Below are positions 1 to 7,763 of a stretch of DNA of 23,413 nucleotides, one piece after another. How positions within the stretch are numbered: position 1 is the stretch's first letter; each line of letters opens with the position of its first letter. Source of the DNA: AP-16 sp036395835 (lineage in GTDB: Bacteria > Pseudomonadota > Alphaproteobacteria > Rhizobiales > Xanthobacteraceae); NCBI GenBank assembly GCA_036395835.1, contig DASWCW010000026.1, positions 1-23,413 on the forward strand, in the 5' to 3' direction. The notes beneath the pieces are model-generated. The model made no database searches. It saw only the letters and a list, made by a program, of their open reading frames with translations, and was not told the origin of the DNA. Position numbers and translations under genes: made by a program.

Positions 1-668
1 GCGGTCATGATCAGCTTCGCGGCCGCTTCCACCGTAATGTCGAGCTCGATGACCTCCCGGCGCGGCACATAGAAGAAGAACCCGGTGGTCGGATTGGGCG
101 TGCACGGCATGAACACCGAGACGTGCTCCTCCGGGGTCGGCAGCCGCGCGGTGATATCGGAGCCAGGCGGGGTCGACAAAAATACCAGCGACCACATGCC
201 CGGTGAGGGAAATTCCACGAGCCCGACGGTGCGGAAGGTCGACGCCGATTTTGAGAACAGCGTCTCGAACACCTGTTTCAGGCCGCGGTAGACCGGACGG
301 ACCACCGGCATGCGCCCGAGCAGGTTCTCGCCGAGCTCGACGAACTTGCGCCCCACGAAATTGGCAGTGAAGAACCCGAGCAGGGTGAGCGCCACGAACG
401 CGATGATGAGGCCGAGCCCGGGAATTTTCACCGGCAGATAGGTCTCCGGCCGCAACGCCACCGGAAACAACGGCCGCACCAGATCGTCGACCCAGGTCAC
501 GAACGACCACGTCAGATAGATCGTGATCGCGACCGGCCCGGCAACGACGAGCCCGGTCAGGAAATAATTGCGGATGCGGCCGGCAAGACCGTGGGACGCA
601 GGCGCCTCGCCCGGATGCGCCGGCGCAAGCGCTTCCTCGACGTCCTTGAGCTCCGAATCGTTGGTCAT
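1..668 (-). CDS. DUF502 family membrane protein (3' end beyond window)
   Basis: The reading frame starts at an ATG on the complement of 666-668 and runs off the left edge after about 222 codons, so the C-terminus is missing. After a polar N-terminus (MTNDSELKDVEEAL) there are two membrane segments, near residues 33-55 (YFLTGLVVAGPVAITIYLTW) and 85-105 (GLGLIIAFVALTLLGFF). A conserved soluble stretch follows with GRMPVVRPVYRGLKQVFETL, FPSPGMWSLVFLS and PTTGFFFYVPR, typical of the DUF502 (PF04367) family. The biochemical function of this family is unknown. The gene lies downstream of glmU and glmS in the same direction, an order I recall as common in Hyphomicrobiales. The 246-bp gap to glmS contains palindromes, so co-transcription is uncertain. 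The family call is firm; the role is not known. Confidence 0.85.
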   Translation of the reverse strand, partial: MTNDSELKDVEEALAPAHPGEAPASHGLAGRIRNYFLTGLVVAGPVAITIYLTWSFVTWVDDLVRPLFPVALRPETYLPVKIPGLGLIIAFVALTLLGFFTANFVGRKFVELGENLLGRMPVVRPVYRGLKQVFETLFSKSASTFRTVGLVEFPSPGMWSLVFLSTPPGSDITARLPTPEEHVSVFMPCTPNPTTGFFFYVPRREVIELDITVEAAAKLIMT

Positions 669-714
669 TTCAAATCCCGATCGACGATTGGTCGGCGAGC
701 GTCTCGCGTTCTTC

Positions 715-846
715 ACCCTACCCTGCAGGGGGAGGGTCGATGCCGAGCGAAATGCGAGGCATCGGGATGGGCGAGTCAGTTTCACCCCCACCCGGCTCGC
801 GTCTGACCACGCTTCGCCGACCTCCTCCTCCAGGGGAGGTGGGAGA
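715..846. repeat. GC-rich palindromic intergenic repeat between glmS and DUF502 gene
   Basis: The 669-914 gap has no credible gene. It contains two palindromes: 715-737 (ACCCT-ACCCTGCAGGGGG-AGGGT type) and 820-840 (ACCTCC...GGGAGGT). Between them is the string GCCGAGCGAAATGCG (742-756), which recurs with one mismatch at 22742-22756. Paired CCCTCC/GGAGGG hairpins also occur at 18571-18725. I read this as a mosaic intergenic repeat of the kind scattered through Bradyrhizobium-like genomes. Its mobility or function is unknown. Confidence 0.55.
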
Positions 847-884
847 TTTTGGCACGGCCGCCGGGCGCAGGCCCCGCTTAAATA

Positions 885-899
885 GGGCCTGAACGGCCC
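885..899 (-). terminator. Weak candidate terminator after glmS
   Basis: Read on the minus strand, GGGCC-GTTCA-GGCCC is followed by TATTTAAGC, starting 16 nt after the glmS stop codon. The stem is only 5 bp and the T-tract is poor, so it could be a pause site rather than an efficient terminator. Confidence 0.3.
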
Positions 900-914
900 G
901 CCACTAGGGGCCGC

Positions 915-2741
915 TTATTCCACGGTCACGGATTTGGCAAGGTTGCGGGGCTGGTCGACGTCGGTGCCCATGACGACCGCCGTGTGGTAGGCGATGAGCT
1001 GCACCGGGATGGCATAGACCAGGGGCGTCACCGTCGAGGCCATTTCCGGCAGGATCAGCGTCGCCAACGTCTCGATCCCGGCTTCCTGCGCGCCCTTGGG
1101 ATCGGTGACGAGGATGATTTTTCCACCCCGGGCCGCGACCTCCTGCATGTTGGAGGCCGTCTTTTCGAACACCCTGTCGTATGGCGCGATCACCACGACC
1201 GGCAAGGTCTCGTCGATCAGCGCGATCGGCCCGTGCTTGAGCTCGCCGGCCGCATAGCCTTCGGCGTGAATGTAGGAGATTTCCTTGAGCTTCAGCGCGC
1301 CTTCGAGCGCGACCGGAAAGCTGGTGCCGCGCCCGAGATAGAGCGCGTCGCGGCTCTTGGCGAGCTCGCGGGCGAGAAGCTCGATCTGCGGCTCGAGCGC
1401 CAGCGCCTGGATCATGTGTCCCGGGACCCGGATCAGCGCCTGGGCGAGCTTTTGCTCGTCCTCGGGAGAGAGCACGTCGCGCGCCCGGCCGGCCGCGATG
1501 GCGAGACAGGCGAGCGCCGCGAGCTGACAGGTGAACGCCTTGGTCGAGGCGACGCCGATTTCCGGGCCTGCCAGCGTCGGCATCACCACGTCGCTTTCGC
1601 GCGCCATGGTCGAGCCCGGCACGTTGAGCACCGAAACCACGTGCTGGCGCTGCTCGCGCGCGTGGCGCAGCGAAGCCAGCGTGTCGGCGGTCTCCCCGGA
1701 CTGGGAGACGAAGAGGGCGAGATCGCCGGGGCGAAGCGGCGGCGCGCGGTAGCGAAACTCCGAGGCGACATCGACGTCCGCCGGCAGATGCGCAAAGCGC
1801 TCGAACCAATATTTGGCGATGAGCCCGGCGTAATACGCGGTGCCGCACGCCGAGATCGACAGCCGCTCGATGTTGCGGAAGTCGAACGGCAGCGGTTCGG
1901 GAAGCTCGATGCGCTCGGCGCCCATGTCGAGGTAGTGCGCCAGCGTGTGCCCGACGACCTCCGGCTGCTCGTGGATCTCCTTGGCCATGAAATGGCGATA
2001 ATTGCCCTTGTCGAGCAGGAACGCCGAGGCCGCGGATTTGAGCACCGGCCGCTTCACCGCGCGGCCGGAGGCGTCGCGGATCTCGACGCCGTTGCGCCGT
2101 ACCGCCGCCCAGTCGCCGTCCTCCAGATAGCTGATGGCATCCGTGAACGGCGCCAGCGCGATCGCGTCCGAGCCGAGATACATCTCGCCCTTGCCGTAGC
2201 CCACCGCGAGCGGCGGGCCCTTGCGGGCGCCGACCAAAAGGTCCTCCTCGCCGTCGAACAGGAACGCGAGCGCGAAGGCGCCGCGCAGCCGTGGCAGCGC
2301 CGCGGCGACCGCCTCGAGCGGCCCGCGGCCCCGCTTCATTTCCTCGCTCACCAGGTGGGCGACGACCTCGGTATCGGTGTCGGTCTTGAACTGCGCGCCC
2401 TTCGCGGCAAGCTCCTCGCGCAGCTCGCGGAAATTCTCGATGATGCCGTTGTGGACGACGGCGACGGTATCGGTCGCATGCGGATGGGCATTGGTCTCGT
2501 TCGGGCGGCCATGCGTCGCCCATCGGGTGTGGGCGATGCCGATGCGTCCCTTCAGCCCCTCGCGGGCAAGCCGCGCCTCGAGATTCTGCAGCTTGCCCTC
2601 GGCGCGGCACCGCTTGAGTCGACCGGCCTCCAGCGTCGCCACCCCGGCCGAGTCATAGCCGCGGTACTCGAGGCGCTTGAGCGCATCGAGGAGGTGCCCG
2701 GCGACCGGCTCGCGCCCCAAGATCCCGACGATCCCGCACAT
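915..2741 (-). CDS. glmS: Glutamine--fructose-6-phosphate aminotransferase (isomerizing)
   Basis: GlmS converts fructose-6-phosphate and glutamine to glucosamine-6-phosphate, the first committed step to UDP-GlcNAc for peptidoglycan and lipid A, in the cytosol. The 608-residue length is normal for the family. The N-terminus is MCGIVGILGR, placing the catalytic Cys2 directly after the initiator Met, which fixes the start. The glutaminase domain shows HTRWATHG (71-78) and HNGIIEN (98-104). Two SIS sugar-isomerase domains follow, with SACGTAYYAG, VSQSGETADT and, in the second, GRGTSFPVALEGALKLKEIS and EGYAAGELKHGP. The C-terminus LAKSVTVE is the conserved end. It lies 141 bp downstream of glmU on the same strand, so the two genes for successive steps of the pathway are neighbours and may share a transcript. 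No glmS ribozyme-like feature is expected in this group and none was seen. Confidence 0.98.
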   Translation of the reverse strand: MCGIVGILGREPVAGHLLDALKRLEYRGYDSAGVATLEAGRLKRCRAEGKLQNLEARLAREGLKGRIGIAHTRWATHGRPNETNAHPHATDTVAVVHNGIIENFRELREELAAKGAQFKTDTDTEVVAHLVSEEMKRGRGPLEAVAAALPRLRGAFALAFLFDGEEDLLVGARKGPPLAVGYGKGEMYLGSDAIALAPFTDAISYLEDGDWAAVRRNGVEIRDASGRAVKRPVLKSAASAFLLDKGNYRHFMAKEIHEQPEVVGHTLAHYLDMGAERIELPEPLPFDFRNIERLSISACGTAYYAGLIAKYWFERFAHLPADVDVASEFRYRAPPLRPGDLALFVSQSGETADTLASLRHAREQRQHVVSVLNVPGSTMARESDVVMPTLAGPEIGVASTKAFTCQLAALACLAIAAGRARDVLSPEDEQKLAQALIRVPGHMIQALALEPQIELLARELAKSRDALYLGRGTSFPVALEGALKLKEISYIHAEGYAAGELKHGPIALIDETLPVVVIAPYDRVFEKTASNMQEVAARGGKIILVTDPKGAQEAGIETLATLILPEMASTVTPLVYAIPVQLIAYHTAVVMGTDVDQPRNLAKSVTVE

Positions 2742-2882
2742 TCAGCGATCATCTCCGCTGGAACTTGCCCGGATTCATGCCCCGGCCGACGTTTAGATGG
2801 CGCTAATGCCGGCCGGGAAATCACAACGCGTGTCGGCGTGTGTCAGCCTTAACCTTAACGCCGATGTCAACGTCACCGAGGC

Positions 2883-4259
2883 TCAATCGCTCCGCCGCTT
2901 CTTGAGCAGCGAGCCGAGCTTGCGCATCCGCGCGGTCCAGCCCTCCTTGACGACCTGCTTGCCGCGCGCGAGCGCCAGCGCTCCGGCCGGCACGTCCCGG
3001 GTGATCACGGAGCCCGAGCCGATATAGGCCTCATCCCCGATCGTTACCGGCGCCACCAGGGCCGAATTCGAGCCGATGAAGGCGCCCTTGCCGATGTCGG
3101 TGCGGTGCTTGGCGATGCCGTCATAGTTGCAGGTGATGGTGCCGGCGCCGATGTTGGCGCCCTCGCCCACCCGCGTGTCGCCGAGATATGCGAGGTGGTT
3201 CGCCTTCGCGCCCGCCTCGATCTCCGACGCCTTGACCTCGACGAAATTGCCGATCTTCGCCTTGGCCCCAATCCGAGTGCCCGGCCGCAGCCGCGCGAAC
3301 GGTCCGACCGACGCGCCCTTGCCCACATGGGCGCCCTCGAGATGCGAAAATGCATGGATGACGGCTTCGTCCTCGACCACGACGCCCGGGCCGAACACCA
3401 CGTGAGGCTCGATGACCACATCGCGGCCGAGAATTGTGTCGGCGGCGAGGAACACCGTTTCGGGGGCCGCCATGCTCACTCCGGCCTCGAGCGCGGCCGC
3501 GCGCAGCCGTTGCTGCAGTGCGGCCTCGGCCTCTGCGAGCTGCGCCCGCGTGTTGATTCCGCGCACCTCGTCCTCCTCGGCTTCCAGCGCGACGGTCTTC
3601 AGCCCCATCTCGCGGGCGATCTTGACCGCGTCGCTCAAGTAATACTCGCGCTTGGCATTCCGGTCATCGATGGTCTCGAGAATCCGCAACGCAAGCTTGC
3701 CGTCGAGCGCCATCAGTCCGGCATTGCACAATGCAATCTCGCGTTCCCGTGGGCTCGCATCCTGGTCCTCGCGAATGGCGACCAGCGTTCCGGATGCGAC
3801 CAATAGCCGACCGTAGCCGGCCGGATCCGCCGCGCGAAAGCCGAGCGCGGCAACGGCCGCGCCCTCGGCGATCGCGCCGCGCAGGCGCTCGAGGGTCTCG
3901 CCGCGAACCAACGGGGTGTCGGTGAAGACCACGAGAATATCGTCGAACCCTTTGGCGATCGTCTCGCGAGCGGCGAGCACGGCGTGCGCCGTTCCGCGGC
4001 GCTCGGTTTGCACGAAGATTCCCGCCGTCGGCGCGAGCCGGCCGATCTCGGTTGCGACCGCCGCCTGATCCGGACCGATCACGACGGCCGTCGCCGCGCC
4101 GGGCCCGGAATCAACGGCGGCAAGCACGTGCGCCAGCAGCGATCGGCCGGCGATCGCGTGCAACACCTTGGGGCGCGAGGAGCGCATGCGCGTGCCCTCG
4201 CCCGCCGCGAGCGCGATGGTCAGGCAAGTCCTGACCGGAGGCCGGCGGCAGGTCACCAT
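2883..4259 (-). CDS. glmU: Bifunctional GlcN-1-P acetyltransferase / GlcNAc-1-P uridylyltransferase
   Basis: GlmU makes UDP-N-acetylglucosamine from glucosamine-1-phosphate in two steps: acetylation by the C-terminal domain and uridylyl transfer by the N-terminal domain. The nucleotidyltransferase signature LAAGEGTRM sits at residues 17-25 with K31 following, and FTDTPLVRGETL fits the metal/nucleotide site. From about residue 250 the sequence becomes hexapeptide repeats of a left-handed beta-helix, with GTITCNYDG, HRTDIGKGAFIGSNSALVAP and GSGSVITRDVP as in GlmU acetyltransferase sites. The 458-residue length is normal. The start at 4259 gives a slightly long leader (MVTCRRPPVRTCLTIA) before the motif, and no later ATG precedes the motif. 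The ribosome site is weak. glmS follows on the same strand. The 217-bp region upstream (4260-4476) is shared with the divergent phosphoesterase gene. Confidence 0.97.
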   Translation of the reverse strand: MVTCRRPPVRTCLTIALAAGEGTRMRSSRPKVLHAIAGRSLLAHVLAAVDSGPGAATAVVIGPDQAAVATEIGRLAPTAGIFVQTERRGTAHAVLAARETIAKGFDDILVVFTDTPLVRGETLERLRGAIAEGAAVAALGFRAADPAGYGRLLVASGTLVAIREDQDASPREREIALCNAGLMALDGKLALRILETIDDRNAKREYYLSDAVKIAREMGLKTVALEAEEDEVRGINTRAQLAEAEAALQQRLRAAALEAGVSMAAPETVFLAADTILGRDVVIEPHVVFGPGVVVEDEAVIHAFSHLEGAHVGKGASVGPFARLRPGTRIGAKAKIGNFVEVKASEIEAGAKANHLAYLGDTRVGEGANIGAGTITCNYDGIAKHRTDIGKGAFIGSNSALVAPVTIGDEAYIGSGSVITRDVPAGALALARGKQVVKEGWTARMRKLGSLLKKRRSD

Positions 4260-4476
4260 CGTCGTCCCGGGTGCTTGTCGATCTCAATCATAGGTGGTAG
4301 TAACGTAAGGTCGAGGCTTCGGGGGCGCGAGCACCCCTCGTGCTGTTGTTCGCGGAGCTCACGCTGCGAACTCCGCGCCGCTGCGTGATTCGACAAGCCT
4401 TGCATGACGTCTCGGTTCGGCACGCGCGCGTGCTCCGCGCCGATATCTATCACATCGCAAACCGCAGGGGTTAAAC

Positions 4477-5715
4477 ATGAGAACCTTGGTCCCGAACCCT
4501 TCCTCGGGGGCGCCGCGTTTCTCGAAACAGCGCCGCCCGTTCCTCGAGCCGATCGCCTATCCAAAGGAGTATCCGCACTTCGAAAAGCCGCCGTTGACCA
4601 ACAACGTCAATTTGACGTTGCCGCTTCGGGCGGTGTTACCCGAAGATGCCGACCGTGCGGAAGCAGAAGGCAGATTGGTATTTCATCTTTCCGGCGATAC
4701 CGGCAGCATTCACGGCGACAACAGCCAAGTCGCCATTGCTGAGGCGATGGAACAGCAAGTGAAGTCGGCGACGGACGCCAAACGGCCGGCATTCTTGTAT
4801 AATCTCGGCGACGTCGTCTATTTCAACGGACAGAGCGAATTGTACCCTTCGCAGTTTTACGAACCCTACCAATATTACCCCTCACCCATATTCGCCATTG
4901 CGGGCAACCACGACGGCGATACCAGGGTAAGGCCAGGAGACGAACCCGACACCGAGCCCTCGCTCTACGGATTCATGGAGAACTTCTGCTCGGTCCAGGC
5001 CCGTCACATCAGCCCGTATCGGCCGACCATGACCCAGCCGTACGTGTATTGGACTCTGGAAGCGCCGCTGATCACCATCATCGGGCTCTACTCCAATGTG
5101 GAAGGTACCCTGGACGCTCGCGGAACCTACGAGCAGCACCGGTGGCTCGAGGATCAACTCCACACGGCGGCTAAGAGCGATTGTTTCATCGTGGTTGCGG
5201 TCCACCATCCGCCCTATTCGCTCGACAGGACCCATGGCGGCTCGCCGGATATCGCTGCGGCGCTGGACGAGGCGATGCGGACCACCGGTGTCAAGCCCCA
5301 CGCCGTTGTTTCGGGCCATGTCCACGATTACCAGAGGTTCACCCGCGCCTTGGACGGCCGTCAGATCCCCTACATCGTCGATGGCCGAGGCGGATATGCC
5401 AACGACGCGAGACTGGTCCACAAGCTTCAGAAGGGTGATAACGGCGATCCGCCGGAAAAAGGCGCGCAAACTCCGTCCGAGCAGGACCGGGAACTGGACC
5501 TGAAGATCGAGGGCTACGACCAGGCCAATCCCGGGTTTCTGCGGGCGACGGTGACCCGGGTAGAGCTGACGATCGAATCCTTCTCCATGCCGTTCGATGG
5601 CCGGTTCGACGATCGGCCGCAGGATGCGGTGGCGGTAACCAGAGATGGTCGGCTGGCTGGCAATGGCTCACGGGGCGCCGGCACCCCACGGCCTCGCGGC
5701 GGTCGGCGCCGCTGA
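4477..5715 (+). CDS. Calcineurin-like metallophosphoesterase
   Basis: This 412-residue protein carries the ordered metal-binding blocks of a binuclear metallophosphoesterase: SGDTGS with D74, NLGDVVY with D112, AGNHDGD with N144/H145, VAVHHPPYS with H243/H244, and SGHVHDYQR with H281 and H283. The GHxHxYQR ending and YIVDGRGGY resemble purple-acid-phosphatase-like members. The first block reads GDTG where many family members have DxH, so metal coordination may differ. There is no signal peptide and no membrane segment, so it is predicted to be cytosolic. The Gly/Arg/Pro-rich last ~25 residues look disordered. The start follows AGGGG upstream of ATG. The leader region contains a perfect 14-bp palindrome (4420-4433). 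The gene is monocistronic by context, with a hairpin after the stop. The substrate cannot be told from the sequence. Confidence 0.85.
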   Translation: MRTLVPNPSSGAPRFSKQRRPFLEPIAYPKEYPHFEKPPLTNNVNLTLPLRAVLPEDADRAEAEGRLVFHLSGDTGSIHGDNSQVAIAEAMEQQVKSATDAKRPAFLYNLGDVVYFNGQSELYPSQFYEPYQYYPSPIFAIAGNHDGDTRVRPGDEPDTEPSLYGFMENFCSVQARHISPYRPTMTQPYVYWTLEAPLITIIGLYSNVEGTLDARGTYEQHRWLEDQLHTAAKSDCFIVVAVHHPPYSLDRTHGGSPDIAAALDEAMRTTGVKPHAVVSGHVHDYQRFTRALDGRQIPYIVDGRGGYANDARLVHKLQKGDNGDPPEKGAQTPSEQDRELDLKIEGYDQANPGFLRATVTRVELTIESFSMPFDGRFDDRPQDAVAVTRDGRLAGNGSRGAGTPRPRGGRRR

Positions 5716-5736
5716 AGCGTTCGTGAGCCCCGAAGA

Positions 5737-5772
5737 CGGGCCCGCGAGGCGTCCACCGCCATCGCGGGCCCG
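5737..5772 (+). terminator. Candidate hairpin terminator after the phosphoesterase gene
   Basis: A perfect 11-bp inverted repeat (CGGGCCCGCGA at 5737-5747 and TCGCGGGCCCG at 5762-5772) with a 14-nt loop lies 22 bp after the stop codon. No T-run follows, so it may act with Rho or simply protect the 3' end. The rest of the 5716-5929 gap shows no gene. Confidence 0.5.
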
Positions 5773-5929
5773 CCCGGCCGCTCTCTTGGGGTAACGTTGC
5801 ACGAGAGCGCGGCTCGAAAGTCCCGGGCCGCCTCATCGTCCAGATGCAAACCCGCGGTGCCGAAAGCGGGCACGTTGGACTTGCATTACGCAGGCTCTGG
5901 TACGAACCTCCGAAGGTCCGGAGCGTGCC

Positions 5930-6967
5930 ATGATCTTCCGCCAGCTGTTCGACAGCGTGTCCTCGACCTACAGCTATCTCATCGCCAGCCGCCGCGGCGG
6001 CGAGGCGCTGATCCTCGACCCCGTGCTCGAAAAGGTCGACCGCTATATCCAGCTCGTCAACGAGCTCGATCTCAGACTCGTCAAGGCGGTCGACACCCAT
6101 CTGCACGCCGACCACGTCACCGGGCTCGGCGCGTTGCGCGACCGCACCCATTGCATCACCGTCATGGGCGAGCAGAGCAAGGTCGACGTGGTCTCGATGC
6201 GGGTCGCCGACGGCGATCAGCTCCATGTCGAGGGCGTGAGCCTCGACGTGCTCTACACGCCGGGCCATACCGACGATTCCTACAGCTTCCTGATGGGAGA
6301 CCGGGTGTTCACCGGCGATACCCTGCTGATCCGCGGCACCGGACGCACCGATTTCCAGAACGGCGACGCCAGAGCCCAGTACGAATCGATTTTCGGCCGC
6401 CTGCTCAAATTGCCGGATGAGACCCTGGTGTTCCCCGCCCACGATTACAAAGGCGATACCATGAGCACCATCGGCGAGGAGAAGGCCTTCAATCCGCGGC
6501 TCAAGGTGAAATCGGTCGACGAGTACGTCGACCTGATGAACAGCCTGCATTTGCCCAATCCGAAGATGATGGACGTCGCCGTTCCGGCCAACCTGCGGGT
6601 CGGGCTGGCGCAGGAAGAGATCGCCAAACGCGGCTGGGCGATGAGCGCCGAGCAGGCGATGGCGCTCTTGGGCCGCGCGGACGTGGCGTTGATCGATTTG
6701 CGCGAGCGGCGCGAGCGCGAGAAGCACGGCAGCATCCCGGGCTCGCTCCATGCGCCCTATCCGGATCTGGTCGAAAACATCCGGCCGGGCGGGATGCTCT
6801 ACGAGCTTGCGGCGGCAACCGGCAAACGCATCGTGTTCTACTGCGCGTTCGGCGAGCGCTCGGCCATGGCGGTCGAAGCCGCGCGCCAGGCGGGCCTTGC
6901 CGCCACGCTGCACATCCAGGGCGGGCTCGACGCCTGGAAGAAGGCCAACGGCCCCCTCGCCCGCTAG
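5930..6967 (+). CDS. MBL-fold persulfide dioxygenase-like protein fused to rhodanese domain
   Basis: Residues 1-230 form a metallo-beta-lactamase fold of the ETHE1/persulfide dioxygenase type: THLHADH (56-62), TPGHTDDS with H113, FTGDTLLIRGTGRTDFQ with D130, and FPAHDYKG with H171. The GTGRTDFQ signature is typical of ETHE1-like enzymes, which oxidise glutathione persulfide to sulfite using Fe(II). Residues ~235-345 form a rhodanese domain with IDLRERRERE and the active-site loop YCAFGERS, C305 being the sulfurtransferase cysteine; the family usually shows C-x-x-G-x-R here. The fusion suggests that one protein both shuttles and oxidises sulfane sulfur in sulfide detoxification. The length of 345 residues suits such fusions. 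The stop is only 8 bp before the next gene, implying a two-gene operon. Enzyme class is inferred from motifs; the substrate is untested. Confidence 0.88.
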   Translation: MIFRQLFDSVSSTYSYLIASRRGGEALILDPVLEKVDRYIQLVNELDLRLVKAVDTHLHADHVTGLGALRDRTHCITVMGEQSKVDVVSMRVADGDQLHVEGVSLDVLYTPGHTDDSYSFLMGDRVFTGDTLLIRGTGRTDFQNGDARAQYESIFGRLLKLPDETLVFPAHDYKGDTMSTIGEEKAFNPRLKVKSVDEYVDLMNSLHLPNPKMMDVAVPANLRVGLAQEEIAKRGWAMSAEQAMALLGRADVALIDLRERREREKHGSIPGSLHAPYPDLVENIRPGGMLYELAAATGKRIVFYCAFGERSAMAVEAARQAGLAATLHIQGGLDAWKKANGPLAR

Positions 6968-6975
6968 GATCGTTC

Positions 6976-7353
6976 ATGCCTCGATTGTTTTTCCCGACCG
7001 CGCGCCAATGGAACGTGCTGATTGCGATCGGGCTGTTGTCGCTCGGTTACGCGCTCTATCTGCGCTACATCGTCATCGAGCAGGCGTGGGTGGCGCTCTC
7101 CTGCCAGGACGGCGCAACCACCTGGATCTGCATTTCGCGCAATGCGGCCATCGCCCTGTTCAAGAACTGGGTGTTCGGAGCGACCGCCCTCGGCGTGGCG
7201 GCGCTCAATTTGATCCGCCCCTCGCTCGTGCTGTTCGCGATCGCCATGGTCGCGGCCGCGTTCGGCGTCGTGCTGTACAACATCGGCGCCTCGGGCCTGG
7301 CGGCCGCGCTGCTCATCCTCAGCTTTGCGCGTCCCGCAAGCGCCACAGGGTGA
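6976..7353 (+). CDS. Small four-helix membrane protein of unknown function
   Basis: This 125-residue protein has four likely membrane helices: near residues 12-33 (WNVLIAIGLLSLGYALYL), 53-70, 72-90 and 92-116. Between helices 1 and 2 is a short loop with two cysteines (SCQDGATTWIC) that could form a disulfide on the periplasmic side. I do not recognise a named family. It begins 8 bp after the sulfur-enzyme gene, with TAGGA before the ATG overlapping the upstream stop, so it is probably translated from the same message. Its last 56 bp lie inside a 72-bp direct repeat whose other copy encodes the end of ndvC on the opposite strand. In the inferred ancestral arrangement this gene overlapped ndvC tail to tail. 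Confidence 0.75.
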   Translation: MPRLFFPTARQWNVLIAIGLLSLGYALYLRYIVIEQAWVALSCQDGATTWICISRNAAIALFKNWVFGATALGVAALNLIRPSLVLFAIAMVAAAFGVVLYNIGASGLAAALLILSFARPASATG

Positions 7354-7369
7354 GCGCGAGCGCAACGAA
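7298..7369. repeat. 72-bp direct repeat, left copy
   Basis: 7298-7369 is identical, base for base, to 8101-8172 (offset 803). Allowing one mismatch it extends left to 7292. This copy supplies the last 18 sense codons and stop of the small membrane gene. On the other strand it still holds an unused copy of the ndvC 3' end (stop equivalent at 7319-7321). Confidence 0.97.
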
Positions 7370-7376
7370 AGCATCT

Positions 7377-7763
7377 TCAGGCGCGTTTGCGGGCCGGCGA
7401 CTTGCGGCGCGAGGCCCGCGCCTCCTTCCGCCGAGCCGGCGGCTTCACGGCCTTCGCGCTCGCCTGCTTGGGGACGTCCAGGCGCGCGGCCTGTCGCAGG
7501 GCCGCGTTCATCCGCGATTGCCAACCCGGAGCGCTCGCCCGAAATGCTTTCACCACGTCAGGGTCGAGCCGCAGCTTGAGCGACACCTTTCGCGTCGGCG
7601 ATCGCGGCCGGCCGCGTTGTACCTTCACGCCGCCGACGTGAAGCTCGGCGCCCTCAAACCAATCCTCGGTCAGCTCGGGGATTTCGTCGTATTGCCCGGG
7701 CGTGATCGGGCGCGCTTCAACCTTTTGCAAGTCGCTCCGCGAAACGCGCTTTTTCTCGGTCAT
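7377..7763 (-). CDS. brnA: BrnA-family antitoxin
   Basis: BrnA proteins neutralise the RelE-fold ribonuclease BrnT and repress their own operon by binding DNA through a ribbon-helix-helix domain. The core here, KVSLKLRLDPDVVKAFRASA followed by PGWQSRMNAALRQAA, matches the BrnA signature (PF14384), with beta-strand residues KVSLKLRL and the PGWQxRxNAALR helix. An N-terminal segment (EARPITPGQYDEIPELTEDW) probably contacts the toxin. The last ~35 residues form a Lys/Arg/Ala-rich tail that is longer than I expect for the family. The start at 7763 is supported by GAGGAAGG nine bases upstream. The start lies inside brnT, giving a 47-bp overlap and implying coupled translation. The stop codon is 8 bp from the left edge of the insert. 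Confidence 0.85.
   Translation of the reverse strand: MTEKKRVSRSDLQKVEARPITPGQYDEIPELTEDWFEGAELHVGGVKVQRGRPRSPTRKVSLKLRLDPDVVKAFRASAPGWQSRMNAALRQAARLDVPKQASAKAVKPPARRKEARASRRKSPARKRA

Noticed and set aside
715..846. CRISPR array or tRNA gene in the intergenic palindromic regions
   Set aside because: No regularly spaced repeats with unique spacers and no cloverleaf with a plausible anticodon arm were seen; the structures are isolated hairpins.
984..2852. 622-codon plus-strand open frame opposite glmS
   Set aside because: It is a GC-rich shadow: charged, low-complexity Arg/Asp/Glu composition, no family motif, and fully opposite the well-conserved glmS gene.
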